This document shows positions 5,517 through 6,404 of a DNA stretch of 6,404 nt, in pieces. A program made the translations under genes and the position numbers. The notes below the pieces were generated by a model. The model had not been told where the DNA came from and ran no database searches. It saw only the letters and a program-made list of their open reading frames with translations. Each line of letters opens with the position of its first letter. Within the stretch, counting starts at the first letter, position 1. Source of the stretch: Oscillospiraceae bacterium (GTDB lineage Bacteria; Bacillota; Clostridia; Oscillospirales; Oscillospiraceae); assembly GCA_031264545.1 (NCBI GenBank), contig JAISDV010000097.1, forward strand, positions 1 to 6,404. The letters are read 5' to 3'.

Positions 5517-6404
5517 ATGGGCTTAAAATCAACGGCAGAGATACTGCAAATCCGGGAGAAAAACGCAGGGTATCAAACATGTATTTCTATAGGCGCTAAC
5601 CATATCGTCGGTTTGAGACCGGATGGCACTGTCCTTGTAACCGGAAACAATGAATACGGACAGTGCAATGTCCAGGACTGGCGTGATATTACCGCAGTTT
5701 CAGCCATAGGCTGGCATACCGTCGGATTGAAAAAAGATGGTACGGTTGTCGCAGCCGGACGCAACGATATGGGACAATGCAATATTCATAACTGGAAGGA
5801 TATTGTCGCAGTATCCACAGACGGTACGCATACCGTCGGTTTGAAATCAGACGGTATGGTCATTACGGTTGGAAAAAATGAATACAATCAATGCGACACA
5901 GAAGCATGGCGGGATATTATTGCCGTGTCGACCAGTACATATCAAACGGCGGGACTGAAGGCGGACGGCACGGTCGTCGTCACAGGTCAAACCCCCGACA
6001 GCAAATGTGACACCTCAAACTGGCGTGATATAATTGCGGTTTCATGCGGAGGCGGACACATTGTCGGTTTAAAAGCGGACGGTACTGTAATTGCGGTTGG
6101 CAATAACAATAACGGTCAATGTAATTTACAGGACTGGAGGGACATTACAGCTGTGTGCGCCGAATCCTCCGGCACAACAGGTCTGAAAGCAGACGGCACG
6201 GTAATATCTGTCTATAATACGTTCTTCGGGGAGCGTAATTTCTCGGAATTTCAGGATATCGTCGCTGTGTTTTCATGTCTCAGCGCAACAATAGGTCTGA
6301 AAGCGGACGGGACGATAATGACCTGGAAGAGATATCTACCCGATTGGCAAGATATCGGTCCTATTTCCGAGGAGGAAAAAGAACGCAGGATTTTACAGAA
6401 GCAA
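5517..6404 (+). CDS. RCC1-like seven-bladed beta-propeller protein (partial, 3' end outside window)
   Basis: The frame is open from the ATG for 296 codons to the window end. GAGGGGGGAG (5501-5510) supplies a strong ribosome binding site 6 nt upstream. After a short polar N-terminal helix (STAEILQIREKNAGYQ) without a signal peptide come seven RCC1/BLIP-II-like repeats: residues 21-58, 59-96, 97-134, 135-172, 173-210, 211-248 and 249-280. The consensus is xAVSxxxxHTVGLKxDGTVVxVGxNxxGQCNxxxWxDI. Blades 1-3 and 5 fit best, blade 4 lacks the NxxGQ part, blade 6 has GERN in place of GQCN, and blade 7 is six residues short. A charged segment SEEEKERRILQKQ begins a further region. Such propellers usually bind proteins, and related bacterial repeats occur widely in Clostridia. 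The function here is unknown, and the missing C-terminus may carry the effector or localisation part. A cytoplasmic location is inferred. Confidence 0.9.
   Translation, partial: MGLKSTAEILQIREKNAGYQTCISIGANHIVGLRPDGTVLVTGNNEYGQCNVQDWRDITAVSAIGWHTVGLKKDGTVVAAGRNDMGQCNIHNWKDIVAVSTDGTHTVGLKSDGMVITVGKNEYNQCDTEAWRDIIAVSTSTYQTAGLKADGTVVVTGQTPDSKCDTSNWRDIIAVSCGGGHIVGLKADGTVIAVGNNNNGQCNLQDWRDITAVCAESSGTTGLKADGTVISVYNTFFGERNFSEFQDIVAVFSCLSATIGLKADGTIMTWKRYLPDWQDIGPISEEEKERRILQKQ
5577..6356 (+). repeat. Seven in-frame repeats of 114 nt encoding propeller blades
   Basis: The units are 5577-5690, 5691-5804, 5805-5918, 5919-6032, 6033-6146, 6147-6260 (each exactly 114 nt) and 6261-6356 (96 nt). Each ends in codons for Asp-Ile. 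The conserved GLKADG core of blades 4 to 7 uses different synonymous codons in each, so the units look old and held by selection on the protein rather than freshly duplicated. Confidence 0.9.

Noticed and set aside
5398..5580. A 60-residue minus-strand frame across the propeller promoter
   Set aside because: It runs antisense over the promoter, ribosome binding site and start of the propeller gene, and its composition is not protein-like.
5577..6356. CRISPR-like or recent tandem duplication array
   Set aside because: The 114-nt units stay in frame, encode conserved blades and differ by synonymous changes, so this is a protein repeat domain.

Overview
The window looks like a chromosomal segment of a spore-forming Bacillota, probably Clostridia, of moderate to high GC. 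The evidence is strong AGGAGG-type ribosome binding sites, consensus sigma-A promoters, a lipoprotein-type binding protein and two small spore-coat (CotF-type) genes. The genus cannot be read from the sequence.

Region 1 (1-3462, minus strand) is an iron-siderophore (FecCD/FepBDGC-type) ABC importer operon. Its order of transcription is lipoprotein binding protein, permease 1, permease 2, ATPase; the ATPase runs off the window start. All junctions overlap by 1 or 4 bases. A near-perfect sigma-A promoter (3434-3462) drives it. Two copies of the dyad TTAG-N6-CTAA lie just downstream of the promoter and are the likely metal-responsive operator.

Region 2 (3500-4039, plus strand, divergent) holds two tightly spaced small helical proteins of 61 and 81 aa. 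The second is CotF-like, and together they are probably spore-coat components. Two hairpins follow (4053-4087 and 4139-4173); the second is the better terminator.

Region 3 (4211-5092, plus strand) is a secreted or membrane-tethered polysaccharide deacetylase of the NodB/CE4 family with a signal sequence. It probably acts on peptidoglycan or another cell-wall glycan. A 424-base gap follows, with weak hairpins, a 10-bp tandem repeat and a sigma-A promoter.

Region 4 (5517-6404, plus strand, open at the window end) is a gene for an RCC1-like beta-propeller. Seven blades repeat with a period of exactly 38 residues (114 nt); the last is shortened to 32. It has no signal peptide, and sampled lines show lower GC than the importer operon. 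Its C-terminal part lies outside the window. This is the least understood gene here.

The importer is a clear functional unit. The coat pair, deacetylase and propeller gene are neighbours with no demonstrated functional link. No tRNA, rRNA, CRISPR array, insertion sequence or phage gene was recognised.
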